Below, piece by piece: positions 1 through 7,730 of a DNA stretch of 64,000 nucleotides; the stretch's first letter is position 1, and each line of letters begins with the position of its first letter. Location of the stretch: positions 4,774,001-4,838,000 of the forward strand of contig NZ_CP014007.2 in the NCBI RefSeq assembly GCF_001658025.2, in the 5' to 3' direction. The position numbers and the translations under genes were made by a program. The DNA comes from Kosakonia oryzae. Its GTDB lineage: Bacteria; Pseudomonadota; Gammaproteobacteria; Enterobacterales; Enterobacteriaceae. The notes beneath the pieces were generated by a model, which was not told the origin of the DNA, ran no database searches, and saw only the letters and a list, made by a program, of their open reading frames with translations.

Positions 1-7
1 GTTCCGA

Positions 8-92
8 TGGTGCCGAAGGCCGGACTCGAACCGGCACGTATTTCTACGGTTGATTTTGAATCAACTGCGTCTACCGATTTCGCCACTTCGGC
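8..92 (-). tRNA. leuX: tRNA-Leu (anticodon CAA)
   Basis: Read on the minus strand this is an 85-nt class II tRNA that starts GCCGAAGTGG and ends CTTCGGCACCA, with the CCA encoded. The acceptor stem pairs GCCGAAG with CTTCGGC. The anticodon stem GTTGA/TCAAC encloses the loop TTCAAAA, giving anticodon CAA, which reads UUG. The long variable arm fits leucine. It matches the E. coli leuX sequence as I remember it. leuX is a frequent integration site; an element inserted at its 3' end would lie to the left of this window. Confidence 0.97.
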
Positions 93-503
93 ACTGAAGG
101 GGATGCGGAAACGTGTGGGATTATACCTGCCGTTCGCGGCTATGCAAGCCACGATCTCGCGTTCAGTTGCTAAGTGATGAAAAAACCAGCGCTGCGTCAA
201 GCTGTTGGTACTCCCTTTTCCTGTCGCAGCGCTTTATGCGCTACATTAACCCGTCTTTCGAAATCCCCGGTCCCCTCTATCACGTTATTTATCATCCTCA
301 CCCTGCTAATTATTTATAAAATAGCGAAACGGCCATTTTTAATATATGATATTTTACTAATCAGGTTATCTATTTCATTTTCGCTAATTTGCCATATCGG
401 TTAAAAGACCTATGACAATTAGCCTGTTTCATTTTTTTCATTTCATTTAATACTCTGATGATTACCAGGCTCATTGACGAACGCTATTACGTGGAGATGA
501 CGC
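93..503. other. AT-rich intergenic region, no gene seen
   Basis: About 410 bases between the 5' end of leuX and the LuxR-type gene. The right half is very AT-rich. Open frames here are short, overlapping and without ribosome binding sites or family resemblance. It should hold the leuX promoter on the minus strand and the promoter of the regulator on the plus strand. I cannot place either with confidence. Confidence 0.5.
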
Positions 504-1103
504 ATGCATGTACTCATGATTGACAAGCAGTCGATATTTATTGAAGGAATGGCATCAGTACTTTCGCACTTTATCCCAAATGTGAAGATTCGAGGGCTGA
601 ATAATCAGAATGAAATTAATGAAACACTAAATGAATTTCCGGCATCGTTAATTCTGCTGGATGGTGACGGAAATAAAACAGAGAGTCTTGAATTACTCGA
701 TACGCTGGCATTGCACCACCCCACTATTCCGGTGGTGATGCTGATGAATAAATGCCAGCCGACATTACTCAGGCAGTTTCTGCATCACCATGCGATTGCG
801 TTTGTCAGGCGTGATTCTCCGCCGGAAACCATCGCGCAGACGCTGCGTACCGCGTCGCTGGGAATGCTCTGCTTCCCGCAGGAAAGCATCACGCTACTGG
901 ATGGCGGACACGGCGCGATTGCGCGGCTCAGCGAGCGTCAGCGCGAAATCCTCAAGCTGCTGGCTGCCGGGGAATCCAACAAGCAAATCAGCCGCCAGTT
1001 AAATATCAGCGCCGGTACAGTGAAAGCGCATCTGGAATCTATTTTCCGCCGTCTGAATGTGAATAACCGTACACAAGCCGCGATGATGTATTCGGACGAA
1101 TAG
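504..1103 (+). CDS. LuxR/FixJ-type response-regulator-like transcription factor
   Basis: A 199-residue DNA-binding regulator. Residues about 1-118 look like a CheY-type receiver and residues about 135-195 form a LuxR-type helix-turn-helix (LSERQREILKLLAAGESNKQ, then GTVKAHLESIFRRLNV). The start follows a GGAG seven bases upstream. The receiver is degenerate. The N-terminal acidic pair is reduced to one Asp (MIDKQ), the likely phosphoacceptor is D53 in LLDGDG, and the conserved Lys near the end of the receiver is replaced (AFVRRD). Phosphorylation-independent control is therefore plausible. No histidine kinase gene is adjacent. It converges on the DUF2589/lysozyme operon and could regulate it, but that is only proximity. 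The exact ortholog is not recognised. Confidence 0.85.
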   Translation: MHVLMIDKQSIFIEGMASVLSHFIPNVKIRGLNNQNEINETLNEFPASLILLDGDGNKTESLELLDTLALHHPTIPVVMLMNKCQPTLLRQFLHHHAIAFVRRDSPPETIAQTLRTASLGMLCFPQESITLLDGGHGAIARLSERQREILKLLAAGESNKQISRQLNISAGTVKAHLESIFRRLNVNNRTQAAMMYSDE

Positions 1104-1243
1104 TCCAGCCTGAATTTTTATTAACACTTAATTGTTGCTACATTTCTCACTGAGCAAATACAGGAGCACTATGCCCGTGCATAATGCTCCTGCCAGAGAT
1201 ATTTAACATCAGCATTTACAGCAGCGCAGATGCACGGTGACTC

Positions 1244-1624
1244 TTATTTGGCGAGCGTTGTCTTGCGGGGCGCTCTGGAAGATGTCGCTTTTTTAACCGC
1301 CGGCGTTTTTTTACGTACTGGTGTTTTTTTCGGCTTCTCATCTTTACGCATCGTGTGGCAGAAATAATAAATAGCAATCACGCCGACACCGACATCTTTT
1401 AATATCCAGAACGGCAGTTCTTGCGCCATTAACATGACATTGAACAGCAAATAGGGAAGATTGAGAAACCCCTGAACGGTAAATCCTAACGCGGTAATTA
1501 ATAACCCAATACGATACCAGACGGGGATATTGGGCATACGGGAGCTGAGGGCGCTGACAAAAATAATCACCGCAATTGCCCCGTCCACCAGCGTGGCCGC
1601 CCAGAAAATGAGTTTCAACGTCAT
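1244..1624 (-). CDS. Small membrane protein with Lys/Pro-rich C-terminal tail
   Basis: A 126-residue protein of unknown function, last gene of the six-gene operon. I see three hydrophobic segments (about residues 3-24, 38-62 and 73-92). They are followed by a strongly basic, low-complexity tail (KKTPVRKKTPAVKKATSSRA) that resembles a histone-H1-type tail and would probably be cytoplasmic. Its ATG overlaps the stop of the upstream gene as ATGA, so the two are translationally coupled and probably work together. Size, three membrane spans and a charged tail recall phage holins or holin accessory proteins, and a lysozyme is encoded in the same operon. No family assignment is possible by eye. Confidence 0.75.
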   Translation of the reverse strand: MTLKLIFWAATLVDGAIAVIIFVSALSSRMPNIPVWYRIGLLITALGFTVQGFLNLPYLLFNVMLMAQELPFWILKDVGVGVIAIYYFCHTMRKDEKPKKTPVRKKTPAVKKATSSRAPRKTTLAK

Positions 1625-2034
1625 GATGGATCTCCCGATTTAGGGCGTCGTGGTGCGCGGCGGCGCGTTGGGGTGACTTTTACGCCACGGGCGACGCGTT
1701 TTAGCTCGCCGGCAACCTGTAAAATATCGTGCCCTTCCCGACGGTTAAAAAAGTTCGCCAGCCAGGCAATCATCCCGACGCTGATCGCGCCGACAAAATA
1801 GCCAATACCCATCGCGATATCGCTATCTTTGAAGTTCATGCCCAGCCAGCGCGCAATAAAACCGCCCAGCGTGAAGGTCGTGCTGACGCTAATGGCGCCG
1901 ATGATCACCCCTGCCGCCAGCCGACCGTGCTGATGCAATTTTTTTGGTTGCCAGAAAAACGAGACGCTTAGCCCGCCAAATAACCCGGCGAGCGCGGCCA
2001 GTCCCTGACTTAACATCTGAATGCCGTCAACCAT
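1621..2034 (-). CDS. Holin-like small membrane protein with basic tail
   Basis: A 137-residue membrane protein of unknown family. I place the start at the ATG of MVDGIQMLSQGL because GAGGAGG lies just upstream; the frame stays open further upstream without a better site. Three hydrophobic segments are visible (about residues 10-28, 41-60 and 71-92). They are followed by a soluble, Arg-rich C-terminal tail (TPTRRRAPRRPKSG). Together with the next gene it forms a coupled pair of small membrane proteins with basic tails, downstream of a lysozyme and a secreted barnase-fold protein. By analogy with phage lysis cassettes these could form the membrane pore, but this is inference. Confidence 0.75.
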   Translation of the reverse strand: MVDGIQMLSQGLAALAGLFGGLSVSFFWQPKKLHQHGRLAAGVIIGAISVSTTFTLGGFIARWLGMNFKDSDIAMGIGYFVGAISVGMIAWLANFFNRREGHDILQVAGELKRVARGVKVTPTRRRAPRRPKSGDPS

Positions 2035-2090
2035 GGCAATCTCCTCCTCAACAGGCGGCCTCAACGAATAGGATGAGGCCGCAATACTGA

Positions 2091-2561
2091 CTACTGGCAA
2101 GGAGGAAGCGTGACGGTTGTCGCGTCATTATCTGTAGTGAGATAACGCGTCGCGCTTTCCGGGCTGTAGATCAGATGTTTGTTACTGCGCAGACCGCGTA
2201 CGCTATCGACATCGGCGCTGTACCATTTTCCTTTCCCCGGCAAAGGCTTGCCGGTCCAGGGATCGCCGCCCAACACTTTCTTGTTCAGCGCCCAGATGCT
2301 CCACAGCGAATCTTCCGCCTTCCCACTCCAGCCCAATTTGAGCGCCTGTTCGCGGGTCACGTACTCAGCGGGCAGCACATCATCACGATTTAGCGTTTTG
2401 AGCAGAGCCGTCAGTTTCTTCTCATCCTGTACGGTCTTGTTGTTCTGTTTCGCCAGTTGCTGGTTGGCCGCCTGAACCACCGCGCTGCATTGCGGTAAGT
2501 CGGCATACACCGGTACAGCGGTTAACACAGCCAGAAACAGTATCGGCAGCGTGTATTTCAT
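2091..2561 (-). CDS. Secreted barnase/RNase-fold protein, catalytic residues altered
   Basis: A 156-residue protein with a clear Sec signal peptide (MKYTLPILFLAVLTAVPVYA, cleavage before DLPQC). The mature part resembles microbial ribonucleases of the barnase type. LPAEYVTREQALKLGW corresponds to the barnase LPDNYITKSEAQALGW segment. The GGDP, PLPGK, WYSADVDSVRGLRSNKHLIY and YLTTD segments follow in the same order as in barnase. Against barnase numbering, Lys27 is Arg70, the general base Glu73 is Ser115, Arg83 is kept as Arg125, Arg87 is His129 and the general acid His102 is Asn145. Ordinary RNase catalysis is therefore unlikely. Cys25 and Cys155 at the two ends of the mature chain could form a disulfide. 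GGAGGG precedes the ATG. No barstar-like immunity gene is next to it. Confidence 0.8.
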   Translation of the reverse strand: MKYTLPILFLAVLTAVPVYADLPQCSAVVQAANQQLAKQNNKTVQDEKKLTALLKTLNRDDVLPAEYVTREQALKLGWSGKAEDSLWSIWALNKKVLGGDPWTGKPLPGKGKWYSADVDSVRGLRSNKHLIYSPESATRYLTTDNDATTVTLPPCQ

Positions 2562-2580
2562 TGGAATCCCTCCAGTCGGT

Positions 2581-3036
2581 TCAGTTTACGGGTGCCATAA
2601 ACAGCGCACGTTCCGCGTCGCGGCGACGGGTCAAGCCAGCGAGAATTTTACCGCCAGCTTTATTCCAGCGCGGAAGCTGATCCGCCGCCTCCTGGTATTG
2701 CCCCTGGTTGAGCAGGCGCAGCAGCGTCGAGTTCTGCAAATTGCCCAGCCCGACGTTAAAGGCAAACGCCACCAGCGCATCGAACTGGTTCTGGTTGAGA
2801 TCGACCGTCACGAGGCGATGAATCCCGCGCTCGGTCGTCCCCAGATCCGCCCGCAATAAATCTTCCGCTTCCACCTTGCTTAACGCCTGCGGGAAATTCT
2901 CATTGGGCAAAATCAAATGGCCGTAGCCGATGGTCCATTTACCGACCGCATCGCGGTACTTCTCCAGGCTTAGCCCTTCAAAAGACTTAATGAGAGTTAA
3001 TCCGGCAGCGCCGGTGTTTGCTGGTTGGTTAGCCAT
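2581..3036 (-). CDS. Phage-type lysozyme (GH24 endolysin)
   Basis: A 151-residue muramidase of the T4/P22 lysozyme family, predicted to cleave the MurNAc-GlcNAc bond of peptidoglycan. The catalytic triad is complete with the family spacing: E20 in KSFEG, D29 in KYRDAVGKW and T35 in WTIGYGH. The C-terminal half carries the expected FNVGLGNLQNSTLL and LTRRRDAERALF segments. No signal peptide or SAR-type N-terminal helix is visible, so reaching the periplasm would need a holin or another exporter. Two small membrane proteins are encoded downstream. I choose the ATG at 3036, eight bases after GAGGAG and overlapping the end of the upstream gene. Upstream GTG and ATG codons are alternatives. No capsid, tail or replication genes are nearby, so this is not simply a prophage remnant. 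Confidence 0.9.
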   Translation of the reverse strand: MANQPANTGAAGLTLIKSFEGLSLEKYRDAVGKWTIGYGHLILPNENFPQALSKVEAEDLLRADLGTTERGIHRLVTVDLNQNQFDALVAFAFNVGLGNLQNSTLLRLLNQGQYQEAADQLPRWNKAGGKILAGLTRRRDAERALFMAPVN

Positions 3037-3727
3037 TGTCATCACTCCTCACGTTAGATTGGGGAAGAACTTGTCGGGTGTACTCTTCAATCAGTCGCAT
3101 CACACTCTCTGGTGGTTCCAGCACGGTGAACTGCATTTCAATGTCCACGTGTCCGCTGTCGCGAGCGTTGCCTTCGCGGCTCGGCGGCGACATGCTGACG
3201 AGGAAACGGCCAACCGTGTCATCGGGCGTGCCGGAAACCGCACTCTGCTGCTCAACGGCATCGGTCCGTACTGTCAAAAAGACCTTCATTTTTTCCAGCA
3301 TCAGCCCGCGCGGCGTGGAGAGCGCCACCAGCGGCAAGGCAAAGTGATGTTGATCATCCAGCGCCATTTCGACGACTTTTGGCACCAGCCGGCCGTCATC
3401 GCTGTGCTCAAAAAAGGGGTCCAGCGCCTGCATGTATTGATGCGCGATAAGCTGGTTTGCCGCCGAGGCGGCGTGCTGCATCCCGCGCGTGATATCCGCC
3501 AGCGAGAGAGGCACCCCAACCGGGCCGCCAGGTGGCGGGCTTTCCGGCGGCGGCGGATCGGGCGGTAGATCCGAAGAGGGCGGATCCGCAGGCGGCAACC
3601 CGCCGGTCTCTTCTGTCGGCGGATCGTCGGGCGACATTCCGGCGCGCTCGTCCGGCGGAGCCGTAGGCTGCTCGCTCGCCTTCTCTTGCGTATTCCGGTT
3701 GCCGCGAAGCCAGTCTTTCATTGACAT
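3029..3727 (-). CDS. DUF2589-like protein with Pro-rich N-terminal region
   Basis: A 232-residue soluble protein of unknown function. Residues about 15-75 are a low-complexity Pro/Asp/Glu/Gly segment. The remainder starts VGVPLSLADITRGMQHAASA and has the pattern of the DUF2589 family: a helix, then a beta-rich body containing LPLVALSTPRGLMLEKMKVF and VDIEMQFTVLEPPESVMRLI. It resembles the neighbouring protein in layout, including the final 'PPE.. MR.I' helix, so the two are probably diverged paralogs. GGAG lies six bases before the ATG. Its stop overlaps the lysozyme start by eight bases, which ties it to lysozyme expression. No catalytic motif is visible, and a binding or structural role is only a guess. 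Confidence 0.75.
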   Translation of the reverse strand: MSMKDWLRGNRNTQEKASEQPTAPPDERAGMSPDDPPTEETGGLPPADPPSSDLPPDPPPPESPPPGGPVGVPLSLADITRGMQHAASAANQLIAHQYMQALDPFFEHSDDGRLVPKVVEMALDDQHHFALPLVALSTPRGLMLEKMKVFLTVRTDAVEQQSAVSGTPDDTVGRFLVSMSPPSREGNARDSGHVDIEMQFTVLEPPESVMRLIEEYTRQVLPQSNVRSDDNG

Positions 3728-3781
3728 AGTGCGCTCCGTGAAAAATGAGGCTGCAACGCAGCCTCAGCGTGAACATCAGAA

Positions 3782-4429
3782 TTAACGCGTTGCGTCAGCC
3801 GGGGCTTTTTCAGCGCCAGCAGGCGTTTCGGGATAGGCATCAAGCTGTTTCGATTCCAGCTTTTGCGCCTCAGACGGCAGAACAGCCGGGCGTGTTGCGG
3901 CATCCGTCAGGAAATCAATCACGCGCATCAGGGCTTCCGGCGGCGGCTGACGTTTGACCTGGGTGTGGATGCTGTATTTCGCGCGGGTATCGGTGGAGCG
4001 GGTTTGCTGATCTTTATGCGAAACACGTCCGCTGATTTTGACGCTGAACGGTCCCCAACCGACGGAGGCTTCCAGCGAAGCTTCCGCTTCGGTCTGGCTG
4101 CTGCTGGCTTCGCTCTGCGAGACTTCCAGTTCGAAATCGATGGTCCCTTCTTCGATGCTGATGTTCGGGTGAGAGATGGCCGCCAGCAGCGGAATGCGCA
4201 TGGTTTTTTTCACCACGCCCTGAATCACGCCTTTGTCGTCAACCACGGTTTCGTCGTAATCGAACTGCACCGACTCCGCTTTACCATCCTTAATACAGAC
4301 AGAGAGCAGGAAGTCGGCGTAGGCCTTACTCGCCTGTACCTGTGCTTTGATCATCGCCTGCAGCGGGCCGCCGATCATATGTTCCAGCGGTAGTGCATTA
4401 ATGACCGATCCAATGAATTGTGAATCCAT
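3782..4429 (-). CDS. DUF2589 domain-containing protein
   Basis: A 215-residue protein and the first gene of the minus-strand operon. The start is the ATG of MDSQFIGSVINALPLEHMIG, with GGAG eight bases upstream; earlier in-frame codons have no such site. The N-terminal helix GGPLQAMIKAQVQASKAYAD is followed by a beta-rich region (IRIPLLAAISHPNISIEEGT is close to the family pattern 'P.. I...') and an alternating Ser/Glu stretch. A C-terminal helix (PPPEALMRVIDFLTDA) and a charged tail follow. DUF2589 proteins have no established function that I know of. They often occur as tandem paralogs, as here. It probably partners the product of the next gene. Whether it relates to lysozyme delivery is unknown. 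Confidence 0.8.
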   Translation of the reverse strand: MDSQFIGSVINALPLEHMIGGPLQAMIKAQVQASKAYADFLLSVCIKDGKAESVQFDYDETVVDDKGVIQGVVKKTMRIPLLAAISHPNISIEEGTIDFELEVSQSEASSSQTEAEASLEASVGWGPFSVKISGRVSHKDQQTRSTDTRAKYSIHTQVKRQPPPEALMRVIDFLTDAATRPAVLPSEAQKLESKQLDAYPETPAGAEKAPADATR

Positions 4430-4664
4430 AATGCGTACTCCTGTGAGTTGTACAGAAACATCGTGTTGCGAATTCGCAGGACCCACACTACAGGCCGGGA
4501 AAGGGTGAAAATATTGGCTGGATGACGGGTTAAAGCAGGGAAAATGGCCCAGGACGGAAGGCATGGCTTTGGCGAAACGGGCGGTCAGACGCGCGACATT
4601 CTGCCGGGGAAGCGCCAGATGCCCTACACTTCATGCGTCCCCCTAAAAACCTAAGGAATCCGTA
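4430..4664. promoter_or_regulatory. Divergent promoter region, DUF2589 operon and ahr
   Basis: The 235 bases between the first DUF2589 gene (minus) and ahr (plus) must carry the promoters for both directions. An AAGGA ribosome binding site lies just before the ahr ATG. I see no convincing operator palindrome or near-consensus sigma-70 pair. Confidence 0.4.
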
Positions 4665-5702
4665 ATGAGCATCATCAAAAGTTACGTCGCGCCGCAGGCC
4701 GGCGCCGCGCTTGAATTACAGGAATACGATGCCGGCCCGCTGGCGGCAGAAGATGTGGAAGTGCAGGTGGATTATTGCGGTATCTGCCATTCAGACTTGT
4801 CGATGATCGACAACGAATGGGGCTTCTCCCAGTACCCGCTGGTTGCCGGGCATGAAGTGATTGGTCGCGTGGTGGAGTTGGGTAGCGCCGCGCAAAACAA
4901 AGGGTTAAAAGTGGGCCAGCGCGTGGGTATCGGCTGGACAGCGCGCAGTTGCGGGCACTGCGATGCCTGTATCGACGGCAACCATATCAACTGTCTGGAA
5001 GGCGCGGTGCCGACCATTCTGAATCGCGGCGGTTTTGCCGATAAGATCCGCGCCGACTGGCAGTGGGTGATTCCGTTGCCGGACAGCATCGATATCGAAA
5101 CCGCCGGACCACTGCTGTGCGGAGGCATTACCGTGTTTAAACCGCTGCTGATGCACAACATCACCGCCACCAGCCGCGTCGGCGTGATTGGGATTGGCGG
5201 CCTCGGGCATATCGCCATCAAACTGCTGCATGCAATGGGCTGTGAAGTGACGGCGTTCAGTTCAAATCCGGCGAAAGAGGCGGAAGTGCGGATCATGGGC
5301 GCCGACTATGTCGTGAACAGCCGCGATCCGGAGGCATTGAAAGCGCTGGCCGGTCAGTACGATCTGATCATCAACACCGTTAACGTCGATCTTAACTGGC
5401 AGCCTTATTTTGAAGCGCTGACCCACGGCGGCCATTTCCACACGGTAGGTGCCGTGCTGAAACCGCTGGAAGTCCCGGCATTTACCCTGATCGCTGGTGA
5501 TCGCAGCGTATCGGGTTCGGCAACCGGTACGCCGTTTGAGCTGCGTAAACTGATGAAGTTTGCCGGGCGCGCCAAAGTCGCGCCAACCACCGAGATGTTC
5601 CCGATGTCGCGAATCAATGAAGCCTTGCAGCACGTGCGCGACGGGAAAGCCCGCTACCGCGTGGTGTTAAAAGCGGATTTCCAGAACGAAGTGGAAGCGT
5701 AA
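4665..5702 (+). CDS. ahr: NADPH-dependent aldehyde/alcohol reductase Ahr (YjgB)
   Basis: A 345-residue zinc-dependent medium-chain dehydrogenase of the cinnamyl-alcohol-dehydrogenase subgroup. In E. coli, Ahr reduces a broad range of aldehydes to alcohols with NADPH in the cytosol. The sequence is nearly collinear with E. coli YjgB. Catalytic zinc ligands sit in [11 protein letters not shown] and GHEVIG, and structural zinc cysteines in [15 protein letters not shown]. The nucleotide-binding motif is [17 protein letters not shown], followed by FSSN, a serine typical of NADP-preferring members. It sits beside leuX as in E. coli. The idn genes found next to it in E. coli K-12 are replaced here by dhaKL. 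A strong terminator follows. Confidence 0.95.
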   Translation: MSIIKSYVAPQAGAALELQEYDAGPLAAEDVEVQVDYCGICHSDLSMIDNEWGFSQYPLVAGHEVIGRVVELGSAAQNKGLKVGQRVGIGWTARSCGHCDACIDGNHINCLEGAVPTILNRGGFADKIRADWQWVIPLPDSIDIETAGPLLCGGITVFKPLLMHNITATSRVGVIGIGGLGHIAIKLLHAMGCEVTAFSSNPAKEAEVRIMGADYVVNSRDPEALKALAGQYDLIINTVNVDLNWQPYFEALTHGGHFHTVGAVLKPLEVPAFTLIAGDRSVSGSATGTPFELRKLMKFAGRAKVAPTTEMFPMSRINEALQHVRDGKARYRVVLKADFQNEVEA

Positions 5703-5743
5703 CTTTGCCCGATCGGCAACTGGATCGCGCCGGAGAGTGATAA

Positions 5744-5769
5744 GGGGGACGCTGTGGTCCCCCTTTTTT
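5744..5769 (+). terminator. Rho-independent terminator after ahr
   Basis: GGGGGAC and GTCCCCC form a seven-pair GC-rich stem around the loop GCTGTG, followed directly by six T residues. It lies 41 bases past the ahr stop codon, so ahr is probably monocistronic. Confidence 0.9.
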
Positions 5770-5905
5770 ACGTTCATCACCGGCAAGCTTTCAGAAACCG
5801 CAGAATGCCGATCAACGACACCACTCCACAACGGTGAAATAAATGCCGAATGGCGGGTCGCTCTGACAGGTGTGTAAGCCCGGTAAGCCACCGGGCAAGT
5901 GTGCT

Positions 5906-7543
5906 TTATTTCGCGATAGCGGCAAACACTTCGGCAATCGCCACCGCGCCGGGATCGCTCACGCCATCAAGGTTTTCACGGTTAACGTACGACGAGCGCC
6001 CGGCCCCTGCTTTTTGCATCGTTGCCGTACTGGCAGCTCCGCTTTTCGCCGCAGAGACGGCAGCATCCAGCCCGTTGTCGCGCAACGCCTCCAGCGCCGG
6101 TTGCAGCGCATCGATCAGCGTACGATCGCCCAGATCCGCCCCGCCGTAATGCTTCATCTGTTTTAGCCCCAGCAGTAACGCCTCTGGCAACGCTGTACCG
6201 TTATGTATCGCCTGGCCTGCCGCAGTGAAGAAGATCGACATCAGCACGCCGCTGGAGCCGCCCATTACCGTCGCCAGCCGTTCGCCGATCAGTTGCAGCA
6301 ACTGCGCGGTGTTATTCAGCGGCAGCGCCTCTTCTTCCAGCAGCCTGGCAATCTCACGCGCACCTTCGGCGAAGGTCGAACCGGTATCGCCATCGCCCAC
6401 TTTCGCATCCAGCGCGTTCAGGCGATTTTCCAGGCCAATCAGCGTCTGCACCGCCGTACCGACCAGCGCTTTTACCTGTGGATTGTCTGAAGGTTCAATC
6501 TCCAGCCCGTCATACACCGCATTGTGCTGCTGGGTTTTCATCGGTGCGAACGCCACCGGTTTTTGCCAGCCAACGGTTTGCACATTCGCGCAAATCGCCT
6601 GCTCGAACGTTTCATTCAGGCGCAGTAACGACAGGGAAAAACCTTTCATATCCAGCGAACTGACCAGCGGCGCAGGGCCAATCAAATACGCAATTTGATC
6701 TTTCAGCACGGAATGCGCCAGCTCTTTGGTCAGCAGCGCCATCTCAAGCGCCGACACGCCGCCAAGGTTGTTGATCAGCACCGCGACGCGATCGTCGCCT
6801 ACTGCGGCTTTCAGCGGTTTCACCAGCGTATCGATAAGCGACTTGCTGTTCTGCGTATCGACAATTGAAGCGCCCGGCTCGCCGTGAATCCCCAGCCCCA
6901 GCTCGACCTTACCGCGCTGAATACGCCCTTCCTCTTCATCGCTGCCCGGCAGGTTGCAGGTCTCCATCGCCAGCCCGAGGCTGTAGACGTTTTCACAGGC
7001 CTGTTGCGCGATGTCACGCACTTCACTTAGCGATTTGCCCTGATCGGCGGCATGGCCGGCAATCTTGTGCACCAGCGCCGTTCCAGCGATGCCGCGCGGC
7101 TGTTTGTTATCCGGCAGCGCGATGTCGTCGGCGACGATCACCATCTCGACTTTCAGGCCGTAGCGCTTGGCTTTTTCTGCCGCAAGGCCGAAGTTCAGGC
7201 GATCGCCGGTGTAGTTTTTAACAATCAACAGGCAGCCGCGATCGCCGGTCACCGCCACAATGGCATTCAGCACCGCATCGACGCTGGGCGAAGCAAACAC
7301 ATCGCCGCAGACGGCGGCGGTCAGCATGCCTTTGCCGACAAAGCCAGCATGCGCCGGTTCATGGCCGGACCCCCCGCCGGAAATCACCGCTACGCGGCTT
7401 TTATCCCAGTCCGCGCGGGCAACAATGCGAATGGCGGGATCAATATCGAGTCGGACAAGGTTGCCGTGCGGCGCGGAGATCACTAAGCCTTCAATGGCGT
7501 CATTGACCAGTTGTTTGCGGTCATTGAAAAAGAACCTGGACAT
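5906..7543 (-). CDS. dhaK: ATP-dependent dihydroxyacetone kinase, DhaK-DhaL fusion
   Basis: A 545-residue single-chain glycerone kinase that phosphorylates dihydroxyacetone (and glyceraldehyde) with ATP, like the Citrobacter freundii enzyme. Residues about 7-330 are the DhaK substrate domain, with GGGSGHEPAH at 56-65 and the His that binds DHA covalently at H220 in GLGIHGEPG. Residues about 355-545 are the DhaL nucleotide domain, with DGDTG at 384-388 whose aspartates hold Mg-ATP, then GGSSGVL. This differs from the PTS-dependent DhaKLM of E. coli. No glycerol dehydrogenase or dha regulator is adjacent, so it appears to be a stand-alone gene. An overlapping terminator or operator could not be identified. 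Confidence 0.95.
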   Translation of the reverse strand: MSRFFFNDRKQLVNDAIEGLVISAPHGNLVRLDIDPAIRIVARADWDKSRVAVISGGGSGHEPAHAGFVGKGMLTAAVCGDVFASPSVDAVLNAIVAVTGDRGCLLIVKNYTGDRLNFGLAAEKAKRYGLKVEMVIVADDIALPDNKQPRGIAGTALVHKIAGHAADQGKSLSEVRDIAQQACENVYSLGLAMETCNLPGSDEEEGRIQRGKVELGLGIHGEPGASIVDTQNSKSLIDTLVKPLKAAVGDDRVAVLINNLGGVSALEMALLTKELAHSVLKDQIAYLIGPAPLVSSLDMKGFSLSLLRLNETFEQAICANVQTVGWQKPVAFAPMKTQQHNAVYDGLEIEPSDNPQVKALVGTAVQTLIGLENRLNALDAKVGDGDTGSTFAEGAREIARLLEEEALPLNNTAQLLQLIGERLATVMGGSSGVLMSIFFTAAGQAIHNGTALPEALLLGLKQMKHYGGADLGDRTLIDALQPALEALRDNGLDAAVSAAKSGAASTATMQKAGAGRSSYVNRENLDGVSDPGAVAIAEVFAAIAK

Positions 7544-7678
7544 AATTTCCCTAAATGTTGTGAATCGTTACTCAATCATAGCCCGTAGCACCATGGACGT
7601 GGCAAAGAACAGAATTTACTGAAAGCGATGACGGCGCGAAGACAGGTAAGCCACTGCAATCTCTCAGCGCCTTTGGCG

Positions 7679-7706
7679 AAAAAAAAGAGAGGCCGCAGCC
7701 TCTCTT
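7679..7706 (-). terminator. Rho-independent terminator of lptFG
   Basis: On the minus strand AGAGAGGC and GCCTCTCT pair around a four-base loop and are followed by a run of T residues. It lies about 25 bases beyond the lptG stop codon and would end the lptF-lptG transcript. Confidence 0.85.
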
Positions 7707-7730
7707 ATGCAATACGGGACATTATATGTA

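Noticed and set aside
8-92. Possible attachment site and genomic island next to leuX
   Set aside because: No integrase gene and no repeat of the tRNA 3' end are found in the window. Insertion at the tRNA 3' end would place an island on the left, outside the window.
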